Positions 1 through 8,678 of a DNA stretch of 47,012 nt are shown one piece after another (the first letter of the stretch is position 1; the number at the start of each line of letters is the position of its first letter). The notes beneath the pieces were generated by a model. It was given only the letters and a program-made list of their open reading frames with translations. It ran no database searches and had not been told where the DNA came from. Origin of the DNA: Chitinophaga pinensis (GTDB lineage: Bacteria; Bacteroidota; Bacteroidia; AKYH767-A; OLB10); the NCBI GenBank assembly GCA_943332105.1, contig CALQOD010000008.1, positions 1 to 47,012 on the forward strand, in the 5' to 3' direction. A program made the position numbers and the translations under genes.

Positions 1-603
1 CTCGACTTCTTTGATGGTTTTGTTGCCCGTCTTGTAAACTCTAGTTCTGAACTAGGCAAGCAGCTGGACTCATTAGCAGATATGGTAACCTTTGGAGTAG
101 TACCAGGGCTTACACTATTTCATTTGTTTTCGGGTTCTATGTTAAGCCTAACTGAGTTAAGTGTTGAGTCGACATCCCCTACTTATATGCCCTATTTTAT
201 GTTTAGCGTTACATTGGCCTCTTGCTATCGACTGGCAAAATTCAATATTGATAGCCGTCAAGAAAATTATTTTATTGGGGTGCCAACTCCTCTAAATGCT
301 TTAGTAGCTGTAGGTCTTCCATTTATAGCATTCGATAATCCGGCGTTTGGCAAATATGTACACAACCCCGCTTTATTGATTGCCTATGCGTTAATCACCT
401 CGTATTTAATGCTTGCAGACATCCCAATGATTTCCTTAAAAGTAAAGTCATGGTCGTTTAAGGCAGCGAAAGAGATTTACTTTTTATTAATAGGAAGTTT
501 ATTGTTGTTAATAATTTTAAAACATGCAGCACTCCCATTAATTCTTTGCTATTATGTAATTTTGTCAACAGTATTTCCACCAGATAAAAAACTTGAATTA
601 TGA
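1..603 (+). CDS. pssA: CDP-diacylglycerol--serine O-phosphatidyltransferase (5' truncated by window edge)
   Basis: This integral membrane enzyme joins CDP-diacylglycerol and serine to make phosphatidylserine, the precursor of phosphatidylethanolamine. The reading frame is open from base 1, so the N-terminus (roughly 35-50 residues, judged from usual family length) lies outside the window. The CDP-alcohol phosphotransferase signature DGx2ARx8Gx3Dx3D is complete in the first 27 visible codons: D5, G6, A9, R10, G19, D23, D27. Several hydrophobic segments follow. An ATG at 82 is internal, because using it would delete the catalytic motif. The stop codon overlaps the purS start (ATGA at 600-603), so the two genes are probably co-translated. 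The substrate (serine rather than glycerol phosphate or inositol) is inferred from overall resemblance to Bacteroidota PssA. Confidence 0.85.
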   Translation, partial: LDFFDGFVARLVNSSSELGKQLDSLADMVTFGVVPGLTLFHLFSGSMLSLTELSVESTSPTYMPYFMFSVTLASCYRLAKFNIDSRQENYFIGVPTPLNALVAVGLPFIAFDNPAFGKYVHNPALLIAYALITSYLMLADIPMISLKVKSWSFKAAKEIYFLLIGSLLLLIILKHAALPLILCYYVILSTVFPPDKKLEL

Positions 604-851
604 AATTTATTGCCCACATCAATGTAATGCCACAAAAGGCTTTATTAGATCCTCAAGGAAGAGCGGTTTCTGCAGGGATGAAAAATTTAAATCTTAATGA
701 AATCGACAATGTGCGTATTGGCAAAAGAATTTCATTAGAAGTTGAAGCTGCGTCGAAAGAAGTGGCTTCAGAAAAAGTTGAAACAGCCTGCAAACAATTA
801 TTGGCGAATCCGATTATGGAAACCTATGAATTTCATTTGGAAGAAGCTTAA
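600..851 (+). CDS. purS: Phosphoribosylformylglycinamidine synthase subunit PurS
   Basis: PurS is the small structural subunit of the three-part FGAM synthase (PurS-PurQ-PurL) of de novo purine synthesis; it bridges the glutaminase and synthetase subunits. The 83-residue length is normal. The family pattern is visible: an N-terminal strand with a P-x-x-x-L-D-P-x-G segment (residues 11-20), a central VRIGK segment near 38-42, and a C-terminal LLANPIMETYEF-like stretch. It overlaps pssA by the ATGA quartet and is followed by a strong hairpin terminator, so it is the last gene of its transcript. purQ and purL are not in the window. Confidence 0.88.
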   Translation: MKFIAHINVMPQKALLDPQGRAVSAGMKNLNLNEIDNVRIGKRISLEVEAASKEVASEKVETACKQLLANPIMETYEFHLEEA

Positions 852-868
852 TCAGCATTTATCATCAT

Positions 869-902
869 AAAAAAACCCCGACTAAATCAGTCGGGGTTTT
901 TC
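869..902. terminator. Bidirectional intrinsic terminator between purS and pheS
   Basis: The perfect 8-bp stem CCCCGACT/AGTCGGGG (876-883 and 889-896) has a 5-nt loop, an A-run on the left and a T-run on the right. It can therefore stop purS transcripts (+) and pheS transcripts (-). Confidence 0.9.
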
Positions 903-920
903 ATTTATTGTAAGTTGATT

Positions 921-1964
921 TTAAACTACTCCTCTAAATTGCTTCAAAAAGCGAAGGTCGTTTTCAGAGAATAAGCGTAAATCTTTTACTCCATACTTCA
1001 ACATGGTAATACGTTCTATTCCCATCCCGAAGGCAAAGCCTGTATAAACTGTTGAATCGATATTGCAATTTTCAAGTACTGCAGGATCAATCATACCGCA
1101 TCCTAAAATTTCTACCCAGCCAGTATGCTTACAAACGTTACAACCATCGCCTTTGCAAAGTGAGCAACTAATATCCATTTCGGCAGAAGGCTCCGTAAAT
1201 GGGAAGTATGAAGGACGTAACCTGATTTTAGTCTCGCTGCCAAACATCTCTTGAGCAAAATACAAAAGCGTCTGTTTTAAATCGGCAAACGATACACCTT
1301 TATCAATATAAAATCCTTCTACCTGATGAAAGAAACAATGCGCACGGGCACTGATTGCCTCATTTCTATATACTCGTCCCGGACAAATCGTTCTTACCGG
1401 CGGCTCTTGATTATCAAGCACACGAATTTGCACCGATGATGTGTGCGTACGAAGAGCTAGTTGTCCATAGTAATGCTCTTCATTCGGATTTAAATTAATA
1501 AAAAAAGTATCCTGCATATCACGCGCGGGATGCTCAGGTGGAAAGTTCAATGCTGAGAAATTATGCCAGTCATCCTCCACCTCTGGACCATCACTAACGG
1601 TGAAGCCTATGCGTGAAAAGATTCTGTTTATTTCATTGCGAACAATACTGATTGGATGCATCGCGCCTGTTTGTTGAGACACTCCTGGCAAAGTTAAATC
1701 GATTGCAACTGCAGTGGAATCCACTTGATTTTCGAGTTGCTCACGAATAGCATTTACCTTATCTTCTGCAACATTCTTCAATTTGTTTACCAGCTGTCCG
1801 AACTCTTTACGTTGTTCGGCAGGCACCTCTTTCATCATTGCAAAAAGATCAGTAAGCACCCCTTTTTTGCCAAGGTATTGAAGGCGATATTCCTCTAGCT
1901 CCTCCTTTCCATTAGGAGTAGCTGCTTCTGCTTCCGCGATAAATTGATTTATTTTTTCAAACAT
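921..1964 (-). CDS. pheS: Phenylalanine--tRNA ligase alpha subunit
   Basis: This is the catalytic alpha subunit of the (alpha-beta)2 class II synthetase that charges tRNA-Phe. It has 347 residues, normal for the family. An N-terminal coiled-coil tRNA-binding arm (about 1-90) precedes the class II core. Motif 2 appears as GRVYRNEAISARAHCFFHQVEG (described here by its ends GRVYRNE and HQVEG), and motif 3 as GFAFGMGIERI near the C-terminus. The Cys-rich insertion CSLCKGDGCNVCKHTGW is common in many bacterial PheS. It starts 2 nt downstream of the cyclophilin stop on the same strand, so the two genes are probably co-transcribed. pheT is not in the window. Confidence 0.95.
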   Translation of the reverse strand: MFEKINQFIAEAEAATPNGKEELEEYRLQYLGKKGVLTDLFAMMKEVPAEQRKEFGQLVNKLKNVAEDKVNAIREQLENQVDSTAVAIDLTLPGVSQQTGAMHPISIVRNEINRIFSRIGFTVSDGPEVEDDWHNFSALNFPPEHPARDMQDTFFINLNPNEEHYYGQLALRTHTSSVQIRVLDNQEPPVRTICPGRVYRNEAISARAHCFFHQVEGFYIDKGVSFADLKQTLLYFAQEMFGSETKIRLRPSYFPFTEPSAEMDISCSLCKGDGCNVCKHTGWVEILGCGMIDPAVLENCNIDSTVYTGFAFGMGIERITMLKYGVKDLRLFSENDLRFLKQFRGVV

Positions 1965-1966
1965 GA

Positions 1967-2656
1967 TTATTTATCCACTAAAACCATTTTCATACGCAAA
2001 TCTGTTGCAGGGCGGTCATTAGGACCACAAGGTACTGCCGCAATTTTATCAATCACATCCAGTCCTTCAACTACTTCTCCGTATACCGTATATTCTCCAT
2101 CAAGCCATGCTGAACCACCAATTGTTTTATAGTCGTTGCGTTTAGCTTCTGACAATGGCTTACCAGAACGACTCTCCATCATTTGAAGTTCGTTTTCAAT
2201 CATAGGCTTACCCTGAACGATATAAAACTGACAACCGCTAGATGCTTTCTCAGGATTATTATCACGCGCAGCAGCTAAAACGCCTTTTTTATGATACAAA
2301 CTATCATTAATCTCAGCAGGAATTCGGTACCCCACATCTCCTCCACCTAACATCTGACCTACAGGAGCATTTTTAGATTGAGGATCTCCTCCTTGAATCA
2401 TAAAACCTTTGATTACACGGTGAAATAAAAGACTATCATAAAATCCTTCTGAAACTAATTTCACAAAATTATCGCGGTGAAGCGGCGTTTCATTGTACAA
2501 TTTCACTTTCATTGTTCCAAAATCAGTTGTGATTTGAACATAATACACTTTTTCCATAGTTGCTTTTTTAACTGTTTTATTATTTTTCTGACCATATCCT
2601 ATTGAACTCATAAACACGAGTGCAATAAGGCTTAAAATTGATGCTATTTTGTTCAT
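1967..2656 (-). CDS. Secreted cyclophilin-type peptidylprolyl isomerase
   Basis: This cyclophilin catalyses cis-trans isomerisation of Xaa-Pro bonds, probably in the periplasm. Residues 1-22 form a signal peptide (K near the start, hydrophobic core, cut after GYG/Q). The cyclophilin fold follows from about residue 38: LFHRVIKGFMIQGGDP holds the active-site Arg and the Gln/Gly strand, and the C-terminal YTVYGEVVEGLDVIDKI is typical. A loop around residues 135-165 (EKASSGCQFYIVQGKP) is longer than in minimal cyclophilins, as is common in Bacteroidota. It is directly upstream of pheS. A near-consensus -7 box (TAAACTTG on the minus strand) lies upstream. The lack of a lipobox argues against a lipoprotein. 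Confidence 0.9.
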   Translation of the reverse strand: MNKIASILSLIALVFMSSIGYGQKNNKTVKKATMEKVYYVQITTDFGTMKVKLYNETPLHRDNFVKLVSEGFYDSLLFHRVIKGFMIQGGDPQSKNAPVGQMLGGGDVGYRIPAEINDSLYHKKGVLAAARDNNPEKASSGCQFYIVQGKPMIENELQMMESRSGKPLSEAKRNDYKTIGGSAWLDGEYTVYGEVVEGLDVIDKIAAVPCGPNDRPATDLRMKMVLVDK

Positions 2657-2746
2657 AACAAGATTTGCTTATTTTTGGATTTGCAAGTTTACGGAAGATT
2701 TGTTTTCTCTTCTATTGCAATAATAATTAAATTCGAACAAATTATG

Positions 2747-2754
2747 TAGCTTTG
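2747..2754 (+). promoter_or_regulatory. Bacteroidota -7 box upstream of the small lipoprotein
   Basis: TAGCTTTG matches TAnnTTTG exactly and lies 28 nt before the ATG at 2783. No TTG was found at the expected distance upstream, so only the -7 half is supported. Confidence 0.5.
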
Positions 2755-2782
2755 TCGTACAGAGCCCATATTTACATAGACT

Positions 2783-3130
2783 ATGCTTAGAAATATTATC
2801 CTTTTATTAGCAGTTGCAGGAATTATCAGTGTATCTGCCTGCAAAAAAACAGAACCTTGTAAAGCTATAATTACAGTTGTTGATACCCTTGGTCGCCCTG
2901 TTGTAGGTGCTACTGTAGTACTTCGTCAGGACAGCGTAGTAAATGCCCAGACTGGTGTTCGCGCAGACTTATATCAAGAGCAACTTTCTACTGGAACGGG
3001 AGAAGCTTTCTTCGAGTTTAAATGGGAAGCTGTTCTAAATCTAGAAGCATCGAAAGATGTATTATCTGCGAAAGATTACATCCGTTTAGAACAATCCGCA
3101 GAAGTCAGAAAAACTGTTGTTATCAAATAA
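2783..3130 (+). CDS. Small Ig-like lipoprotein of unknown function
   Basis: This 115-residue protein has a lipoprotein signal: a hydrophobic stretch (residues 4-16) and lipobox SVSA-C with C20 as the lipidation site. The mature part is an 8-stranded-looking domain beginning CKAIITVVDTLGRPVVGATV, which resembles the carboxypeptidase-regulatory/transthyretin-like beta sandwich often found in Bacteroidota surface lipoproteins (inference from the DTxGxPVxGAxV pattern). It is a single-gene unit with its own -7 box and terminator. Function is unknown; a structural or adhesion role is possible but not shown. Confidence 0.75.
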   Translation: MLRNIILLLAVAGIISVSACKKTEPCKAIITVVDTLGRPVVGATVVLRQDSVVNAQTGVRADLYQEQLSTGTGEAFFEFKWEAVLNLEASKDVLSAKDYIRLEQSAEVRKTVVIK

Positions 3131-3152
3131 TACTAAATCGAAATAAATAAAT

Positions 3153-3183
3153 AACCCCTGGCAGAAATTGTCAGGGTTTTTTG
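3153..3183. terminator. Intrinsic terminator after the small lipoprotein
   Basis: AACCCCTGGCA (from 3153) pairs imperfectly with TGTCAGGGTT (3170-3179), with one bulged C and one G-T pair. It is followed by six T residues. The convergent gene ending at 3190 may also use it. Confidence 0.75.
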
Positions 3184-3189
3184 TTTCTA

Positions 3190-3546
3190 TTAAAATATAT
3201 CGTGTTCTTCAAAATAATCTATAGCACATTGCTTGATCAAATAATCTTGCTCTCCAAGATTCATCTTTGGAAGCTGCTTCACCAATTTCCAATGTGGCCA
3301 GCCTTCTTCATCTTCCCCAACTAATTCGTAATAGCCATAGGCGGATAACAATCTGCAAGTGGCAATATGCATGAGATCTTGCTTCTCATCTTTTTTAAAA
3401 TTTCTAACTCCCTGACCGAGTTCCTGAATTCCAATAATAAAAAGCAATCCTTGCAGATCAACATCAGCATCAAAATGCTTGTTTACTTTCTGAATCACAA
3501 CATCCCATTGCGATTTTAGCTCTTCTATATTTCTGATGTGTAACAT
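3190..3546 (-). CDS. Conserved hypothetical protein downstream of gldH
   Basis: The 118-residue protein has no signal peptide or membrane segment, so it is probably cytoplasmic. It looks mostly alpha-helical, with charged and aromatic residues at the C-terminus (EEGWPHWKL, then a helix ending in EEHDIF). I do not recognise a named family; similar short proteins accompany gldH/ricT in Bacteroidota (recollection, not checked). It follows gldH after only 2 nt and is the last gene of the holB-ricT-gldH run, so co-expression is very likely. A role linked to that operon is guesswork. Confidence 0.7.
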   Translation of the reverse strand: MLHIRNIEELKSQWDVVIQKVNKHFDADVDLQGLLFIIGIQELGQGVRNFKKDEKQDLMHIATCRLLSAYGYYELVGEDEEGWPHWKLVKQLPKMNLGEQDYLIKQCAIDYFEEHDIF

Positions 3547-3548
3547 AG

Positions 3549-4025
3549 CTAATTCACTTTTTCGATACGCATTCCGGCATCGGTAATGCCAGGTAACGGA
3601 TTTAGTCGCATTGCTTGTGAAATCTCAAAGCGATATTTGCCTTTTCCAGGAAATGTAACATTGCGTTTAAATAAAATTCTGTTATCCCAGATGTCGCCAA
3701 GTCCTCTTCCCATCCATTTCCCTTCTGGCGAAGCTAGCATTATTTCTACAGTATCTTTATCGATAGTTCCGTTGGGGAAATAAGTATTTACAAATAAAAA
3801 TACATTGCTATATGGATAATTTCCAGCATTTCGCAAATTCAAATAAACATTATACCCATTCGATGTATCAGGAATTTCTGTCTCGAATTTAAAAACCTTT
3901 TCAGCATCCCAATTAGCATCCTGAATTGTTTTGTTTTCTTCAAACAAAGTAGAATTATCTGTACAGGCTATCCAAAATAACGACACCGTGAATAACCCAT
4001 AAAAAAAGAATTTTGAACTATTCAT
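3549..4025 (-). CDS. gldH: Gliding motility lipoprotein GldH
   Basis: GldH is a lipoprotein required for gliding motility in Flavobacterium; it occurs widely in Bacteroidota, including non-gliders, so its presence alone does not prove gliding. A lipoprotein signal is visible (hydrophobic 6-19, WIA-C with C21). The 158-residue length and the C-terminal pattern YRFEISQAMR followed by LPGITDAGMRIEK are characteristic of the family. It sits 5 nt downstream of ricT and 2 nt upstream of the small unknown gene. No other gld gene is in the window; the T9SS cargo gene at 37.9 kb is consistent with the system being present. Confidence 0.85.
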   Translation of the reverse strand: MNSSKFFFYGLFTVSLFWIACTDNSTLFEENKTIQDANWDAEKVFKFETEIPDTSNGYNVYLNLRNAGNYPYSNVFLFVNTYFPNGTIDKDTVEIMLASPEGKWMGRGLGDIWDNRILFKRNVTFPGKGKYRFEISQAMRLNPLPGITDAGMRIEKVN

Positions 4026-4030
4026 GAGTA

Positions 4031-5500
4031 TTAACTTCCTCTATCAAATTTACGTGGTGGACGATTACTTTTAGGAGGTGAAGCAGGATTGTTTGCGGGC
4101 GCTGATGGAGGCTGCTGTGAAGGCGAATCAGAGGCCCCTGTAACTTTCCTTTCTGGATTTACAGGATTAGTTATTGATGGATTTGCTTTTGGCGCCTCAG
4201 GCATTTGGCGTTGCGGTTTTGGTCCGTGGTTATGATTCGGAACAGATTTTGGCTGAGGTGCTGGTTGCTTTGCTAAAGGTGGATTATTCGAAGCAGGCTT
4301 AGCAACTGTAACAGCAGGAGTTTTTTCTCTACCAGTTCTATCGCTTGGCTTCTTATTCTTTTTCTTTTTCTTGCGATCCATACGAGTAAGACTATCTTGC
4401 CCTACAACATCTTTGTAGTGCATATCCTCTTCTGTAGTATCTTCTATTTCTAAAATTCCAGCATCATCTGGTTTCTGTCCGCGTTTATTTAAATCAATAA
4501 TTTCTTTAACGCGCTCAACACTTAGTGGAACCCAGTTTTCAGGCACGAAATGCGTTCTATCATCCCCTTCTTTTGTTTCTGGAATTAGGTTATACCACAT
4601 AATTCGTTTAAAAATATCCGTCTTACGATGCACCATAGTTCCCTTAGAAAGAGATAATCGAATATTTGATTCGGGGATATCCCTCAAGGCATCCATATAG
4701 GTATCTAACTCGAAATTCAAGCAGCATTTCAACTTCCCGCACTGTCCTGCCAGTTTTAAAGGATTCAATGATAAATTCTGATATCGTGCGGCGCTCGTAG
4801 AAACAATTTTAAAATCAGTCAGCCAAGTAGAACAACAAAGCTCTCTTCCGCAAGAACCAATACCTCCCAAACGAGCAGCTTCCTGACGCATACCTATCTG
4901 CCGCATCTCAATTCTCACCTTAAACTCATCAGCTAATCTTTTAATTAACTCACGAAAGTCTACACGCTCATCGGCTGTATAATAAAAGGTTGCTTTTTTA
5001 CCGTCACCTTGATACTCAACATCACTCAATTTCATTTTAAGCCCTAATTGTAACGCAATGGTACGAGAGCGATGCATTGTATTAAATTCAAGACCTTTTA
5101 CTTCTTTCCATTTATCATGATCGGTTTGCTTAGCTTCCCGATAAAGCGATTTGATCTCAATTGAATCATCCGTAAGGTTTCTTTTTCGCAATTGAAAGCG
5201 AACCAACTCGCCAACCATACTTACTTCCCCAATATCATGTCCAGGGTTTCCTTCCACCGCTACAATGTCGCCAACCTTTAAAACCAGATTATTGCCATTT
5301 CTAAAAAACTCCTTTCTGCTTCCTTTGAATCGTACCTCTAAAACATCATAAGGTTTATGTCCTTCTGGTAGCACCATATCGGACAGCCAGTTATATACAT
5401 TCAATTTATTGCAGCCTCCGGTACCACAGGTGCCGTTGCTTTTACAACCGGCAGGAGTTCCATTTGTTGAGTCGGTGGTTGAACAGGTACTACATCCCAT
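4031..5500 (-). CDS. ricT: PSP1-domain protein RicT (YaaT family)
   Basis: RicT belongs to the PSP1/YaaT family; in Bacillus it forms the RicAFT Fe-S complex acting on RNase Y. RicA and RicF partners are not seen here. Cys residues at 3, 6, 19, 25 and 30 and the later clusters GSCGRELCCSTWL and CGKLKCCLNFE are plausible Fe-S ligands. The PSP1 core spans about residues 50-290. The last 110 residues are a low-complexity Pro/Lys/Asn tail (a KKKKKNKK run, then many Pro), probably disordered and possibly RNA binding; this tail makes the protein (489 aa) much longer than Bacillus YaaT. It lies between holB and gldH, an order I recall as usual in Bacteroidota. Confidence 0.85.
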   Translation of the reverse strand: MGCSTCSTTDSTNGTPAGCKSNGTCGTGGCNKLNVYNWLSDMVLPEGHKPYDVLEVRFKGSRKEFFRNGNNLVLKVGDIVAVEGNPGHDIGEVSMVGELVRFQLRKRNLTDDSIEIKSLYREAKQTDHDKWKEVKGLEFNTMHRSRTIALQLGLKMKLSDVEYQGDGKKATFYYTADERVDFRELIKRLADEFKVRIEMRQIGMRQEAARLGGIGSCGRELCCSTWLTDFKIVSTSAARYQNLSLNPLKLAGQCGKLKCCLNFELDTYMDALRDIPESNIRLSLSKGTMVHRKTDIFKRIMWYNLIPETKEGDDRTHFVPENWVPLSVERVKEIIDLNKRGQKPDDAGILEIEDTTEEDMHYKDVVGQDSLTRMDRKKKKKNKKPSDRTGREKTPAVTVAKPASNNPPLAKQPAPQPKSVPNHNHGPKPQRQMPEAPKANPSITNPVNPERKVTGASDSPSQQPPSAPANNPASPPKSNRPPRKFDRGS

Positions 5501-5564
5501 AAGCTTCTATATTTTGTTCGTTTACCTCTATGATTATTTAATTAATGCTGTAAAGTTAACTTTT

Positions 5565-6710
5565 CTATTCTTTAATTTGGAGTATGTTACCCAATTTAAG
5601 CGATAAATCAAGGAATAGAATCTTTGCATGGGCATTTCGCTCAATATGATAATGCGCTTTACCAAGTTCCTCTACAAAAGGAGTCATGTTTTTGGCATTG
5701 ATAAACGGAAGAAACTTCTCCAATGTTTTCACCTGCTGATTATCGAGTTTTACGAGTGATGGATCAGCCAAATTAACCATCATACATTCTCTTACCATTT
5801 GAATTGATGCGAATAGAAACTGTTTCTGCCCTTCTCTTTTATGTGTCGCCATCTGATCAACCCAAGCCATTAATGCTTCCATATTTTTTACTGGGTTAAA
5901 GCACAAACGCATCCATGCTAAAAATGCTTTATCGAATGTATCGTCACCCACTAATTGCGCTGCCAATTCTTCCGCAAAATGATAATCGCCATCTGCAAGA
6001 AGTGCTATTTCACCTGCTTTTTGCATATCTATGCTTTTATTAAGCACCAAGGAGTTTATCACTTGCTGATCATCTAGCCGGCCAAGCTTAACAGATTGTG
6101 TTCGAGATAAAATAGTTTGAAGAAGTACTTCTCGCTGTTCAGAGGCCAAGATAAACAAAGTATTATCAGGTGGCTCTTCAAAACTCTTTAAAAGTTTATT
6201 TGCCAGATCCTGTCCCATTTTTTCAGGCAGCCACATGATTACTACCTTGAATGGCGCCTCAAAAGCTTTTAAGTTAATTCGCTTAATTATTTCTGGTCCT
6301 TCATGCACAAAAATCCTCCCCTGCTTATTTTCTGTATCGCTTATCTCCGCTATCCAATCATTATAATCGATGTATGGATGTAAAAGTACGGCCTTTCTAA
6401 AATCGGAGACAAAGTCGTTAGAAACCGGCTTATCAATTTTTTGTTTGGCGAGCGTGATTACAGGAAAGCTGAAATAAATATCCGGATGAACCATCTTATT
6501 ACATTTCTGACAAACTGAACAAACACCACAGCTATCATCATCAGATGGATTTTCACATATCAAAAACTGTCCATAGGCCATTGCCATAGGTAAAACCCCT
6601 GATCCAGGTGGACCAAAAAACAATTGCGCATGACTGACACGACCTGCTTTGCGAGAAGCACGAAGACTTGCCTTTACCTTGTCTTGCCCAATTACATCCT
6701 TAAATTGCAT
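5565..6710 (-). CDS. holB: DNA polymerase III subunit delta prime
   Basis: Delta prime is part of the clamp-loader complex that puts the beta clamp on DNA. The protein starts with the DnaX/HolB-type segment FKDVIGQDKVK. The Walker A region reads GPPGSGVLPMA (33-43) and lacks the lysine; delta prime subunits usually do not hydrolyse ATP, so this fits. A zinc module follows, with C52 and then C61, C64, C67 and C70. An SRT-like sensor (ILSRTQSV) is at about 180. The 381-residue length is normal. It is the first gene of the holB-ricT-gldH unit, with a -7 box only 5 nt before the ATG. Confidence 0.88.
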   Translation of the reverse strand: MQFKDVIGQDKVKASLRASRKAGRVSHAQLFFGPPGSGVLPMAMAYGQFLICENPSDDDSCGVCSVCQKCNKMVHPDIYFSFPVITLAKQKIDKPVSNDFVSDFRKAVLLHPYIDYNDWIAEISDTENKQGRIFVHEGPEIIKRINLKAFEAPFKVVIMWLPEKMGQDLANKLLKSFEEPPDNTLFILASEQREVLLQTILSRTQSVKLGRLDDQQVINSLVLNKSIDMQKAGEIALLADGDYHFAEELAAQLVGDDTFDKAFLAWMRLCFNPVKNMEALMAWVDQMATHKREGQKQFLFASIQMVRECMMVNLADPSLVKLDNQQVKTLEKFLPFINAKNMTPFVEELGKAHYHIERNAHAKILFLDLSLKLGNILQIKE

Positions 6711-6715
6711 AATCG

Positions 6716-6742
6716 CAAAAATACACGGAATGATCTTTCAAA
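6716..6742 (-). promoter_or_regulatory. holB operon promoter with almost no leader
   Basis: On the minus strand TATTTTTG (6716-6723) matches TAnnTTTG and ends 5 nt before the holB ATG (6710). A TTTG (6739-6742) lies 15 nt upstream of it, slightly closer than the usual 17-23. Transcription would begin at or next to the start codon. Confidence 0.6.
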
Positions 6743-6829
6743 GATGAGTTTTCGACTGCCATATTTGGTTTTTTTATTACAATTTATCCAATCGCTTTGG
6801 TGGAAAAGTTTTTTTAGGCAAGGAACACC

Positions 6830-6837
6830 TATTTTTG
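6830..6837 (+). promoter_or_regulatory. -7 box for pgk
   Basis: TATTTTTG matches TAnnTTTG exactly and lies 21 nt before the pgk ATG. The nearest TTTG upstream (6796-6799) is 30 nt away, too far for a normal -33 element. Confidence 0.55.
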
Positions 6838-6858
6838 CTCTCTTAAAATTCCTCTATT

Positions 6859-8061
6859 ATGCAAATTAAAACCATCGATCAATTTAACTTTGCTGGTAAA
6901 AAAGCGCTTATCCGTGTCGACTTTAATGTACCCCTAAACAGCGATTTTCAGGTAACTGACCCTACTCGTATCAAGGCTGCAATTCCAACAATTGAAAAAA
7001 TATTAAATGATGGTGGCAGCGTAATACTTATGTCGCACTTAGGCCGACCAAAAGAAGGACCGGCAGAGAAATACTCATTGAAGCATGCCCTACCGACACT
7101 TTCAGTTTTATTAAATCGTAATATACAATTTGCTACTGATTGCATTAATGGGCCTGCTGAAGAGGCGGCAGCATCTTTACAGAATGGAGAAGTACTCTTA
7201 TTAGAGAATTTACGCTTTTACGAAGAAGAAGAAAAAGGGAATCCTGAATTTGCTAATAAGCTTGCAGCCTTAGGAGATGTGTACGTAAATGACGCTTTTG
7301 GAACTGCACATCGTGCCCATGCGAGTACTGCTGTTATTGCTCAATATTTTAAAGGCAGTAGTATGTTTGGCTATCTAATGGCAAACGAGTTAAATAACGC
7401 AGAAAAAGTAATGAGCAATGCCGCTACTCCTTTTACCGCGATTATGGGTGGTGCTAAAGTTTCTGATAAAATATTAATCATTGAGCAATTGATGAATAAA
7501 GTTAATCATTTGATTATTGGTGGAGGAATGGCTTACACTTTTGTTAAAGCAATGGGTGGAAACATTGGCAATTCTCTTTGCGAAGAAGATAAGTTAGACT
7601 TAGCGTTGTCGATATTAGAAAAGGCGAAGGAAAAGGGAGTGCAAATTCATTTACCAACTGACTCCGTTAATGGAGACAAATTTGACAAAGATGCTAATAC
7701 TAACACTACGGATATCCGCGATATTGAAGCTGGTTGGTTAGGACTTGACATTGGCCCTAATTCGGCAGCAGCGTTTTCAAAGATAATAGCTGAAAGTAAA
7801 ACGATTTTATGGAACGGTCCAATGGGAGTTTTTGAAATGAAAAAATTTGAAAACGGCACTAAAACAGTAGCAGATGCAATTGTGGCCGCAACTGCAAATG
7901 GGGCATTTTCTTTAATTGGTGGTGGCGATTCTGCCGCTGCAATAAATCAGTTTTCACTTGCAAAACAAGTAAGTTATGTTTCTACTGGTGGTGGTGCATT
8001 ACTTGAATATATTGAAGGGAAGGAACTACCAGGAGTAAAAATGGTGATAGAAGCTTATTAA
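6859..8061 (+). CDS. pgk: Phosphoglycerate kinase
   Basis: This enzyme moves the phosphate of 1,3-bisphosphoglycerate to ADP in glycolysis, reversibly. The length of 400 residues is normal. Family landmarks in order: RVDFNVPL (about 20-27, substrate Arg/Asp/Asn), [12 protein letters not shown] (about 58-69), [14 protein letters not shown] (about 149-162), GGAKVSDKI (about 196-204, nucleotide site), and the C-terminal GGGDSAAA with [18 protein letters not shown]. It has its own -7 box. It is not grouped with other glycolytic genes: gapA is absent and a cvpA operon follows. Confidence 0.97.
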   Translation: MQIKTIDQFNFAGKKALIRVDFNVPLNSDFQVTDPTRIKAAIPTIEKILNDGGSVILMSHLGRPKEGPAEKYSLKHALPTLSVLLNRNIQFATDCINGPAEEAAASLQNGEVLLLENLRFYEEEEKGNPEFANKLAALGDVYVNDAFGTAHRAHASTAVIAQYFKGSSMFGYLMANELNNAEKVMSNAATPFTAIMGGAKVSDKILIIEQLMNKVNHLIIGGGMAYTFVKAMGGNIGNSLCEEDKLDLALSILEKAKEKGVQIHLPTDSVNGDKFDKDANTNTTDIRDIEAGWLGLDIGPNSAAAFSKIIAESKTILWNGPMGVFEMKKFENGTKTVADAIVAATANGAFSLIGGGDSAAAINQFSLAKQVSYVSTGGGALLEYIEGKELPGVKMVIEAY

Positions 8062-8153
8062 CCATTTAGCTCTTTTTATTGTTAATGATTGATAAAAAGC
8101 AACAGAGCCAAAACAACAACAGAGTACTATATTAGCAGAAACATTGTTTTAAC

Positions 8154-8678
8154 ATGAACTACTTAGACATTTTAATTGCACTGCCTATTTGCTGGGGAAT
8201 ATACAAAGGTTGGAAAAGAGGAATCATTTTCGAAATTGCGATGATGATTGGACTTGTTCTAGGATTATATGTGGCTATAAAGTTTTCAGGATTATTTGAA
8301 GGGGTGGTAAAAAAAATGACAGATAGCCCAGACAAAGTTTTGCCGTGGATTACATTTATACTTGTTTTTATTTTGGTACTGGTAGTTATGATTTTACTTG
8401 CAAGATTTTTAGAAGGCATTTTGAAAATCGGTAAGCTATCACAAATTAATCAGCTTGTGGGTGCTATTTTCGGTGGATTAAAATTCGCGTTAACAGTAAG
8501 TGTTATTTTAGCCATATTCAAACCGATTGATAATCGTGTGCAGTTAATTGATAAAATAACAAAACAAGAATCCTTGCTGTATAATCCAGTTTTAAACTTA
8601 TCGCATTTATTATTTCCTGCCATAGAAGACGTAAAGCAAGAATTTGAAAAAGTAATTCCTGAAACTAAAGAGAAATGA
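8154..8678 (+). CDS. CvpA family membrane protein
   Basis: The 174-residue protein has four predicted membrane segments (about residues 3-20, 25-47, 64-86 and 100-120) and an N-terminal MNYLDILI...GIYKGWKRGII pattern typical of the CvpA (colicin V production) family. CvpA members are inner-membrane proteins linked to envelope stress tolerance in other bacteria; the exact activity is unknown. Its last codons overlap the thioredoxin start (ATGA at 8675), the first gene junction in a tightly packed cvpA-thioredoxin-terC-methyltransferase run. Confidence 0.85.
   Translation: MNYLDILIALPICWGIYKGWKRGIIFEIAMMIGLVLGLYVAIKFSGLFEGVVKKMTDSPDKVLPWITFILVFILVLVVMILLARFLEGILKIGKLSQINQLVGAIFGGLKFALTVSVILAIFKPIDNRVQLIDKITKQESLLYNPVLNLSHLLFPAIEDVKQEFEKVIPETKEK

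Noticed and set aside
6796-6837. TTTG as -33 element for pgk
   Set aside because: The spacing to the -7 box is 30 nt, outside the usual 17-23 range.
8072-8099. Inverted repeat CTTTTTAT/ATAAAAAG after pgk as terminator
   Set aside because: The stem is purely A/T apart from one pair and has no T-run, so it is not a credible intrinsic terminator.
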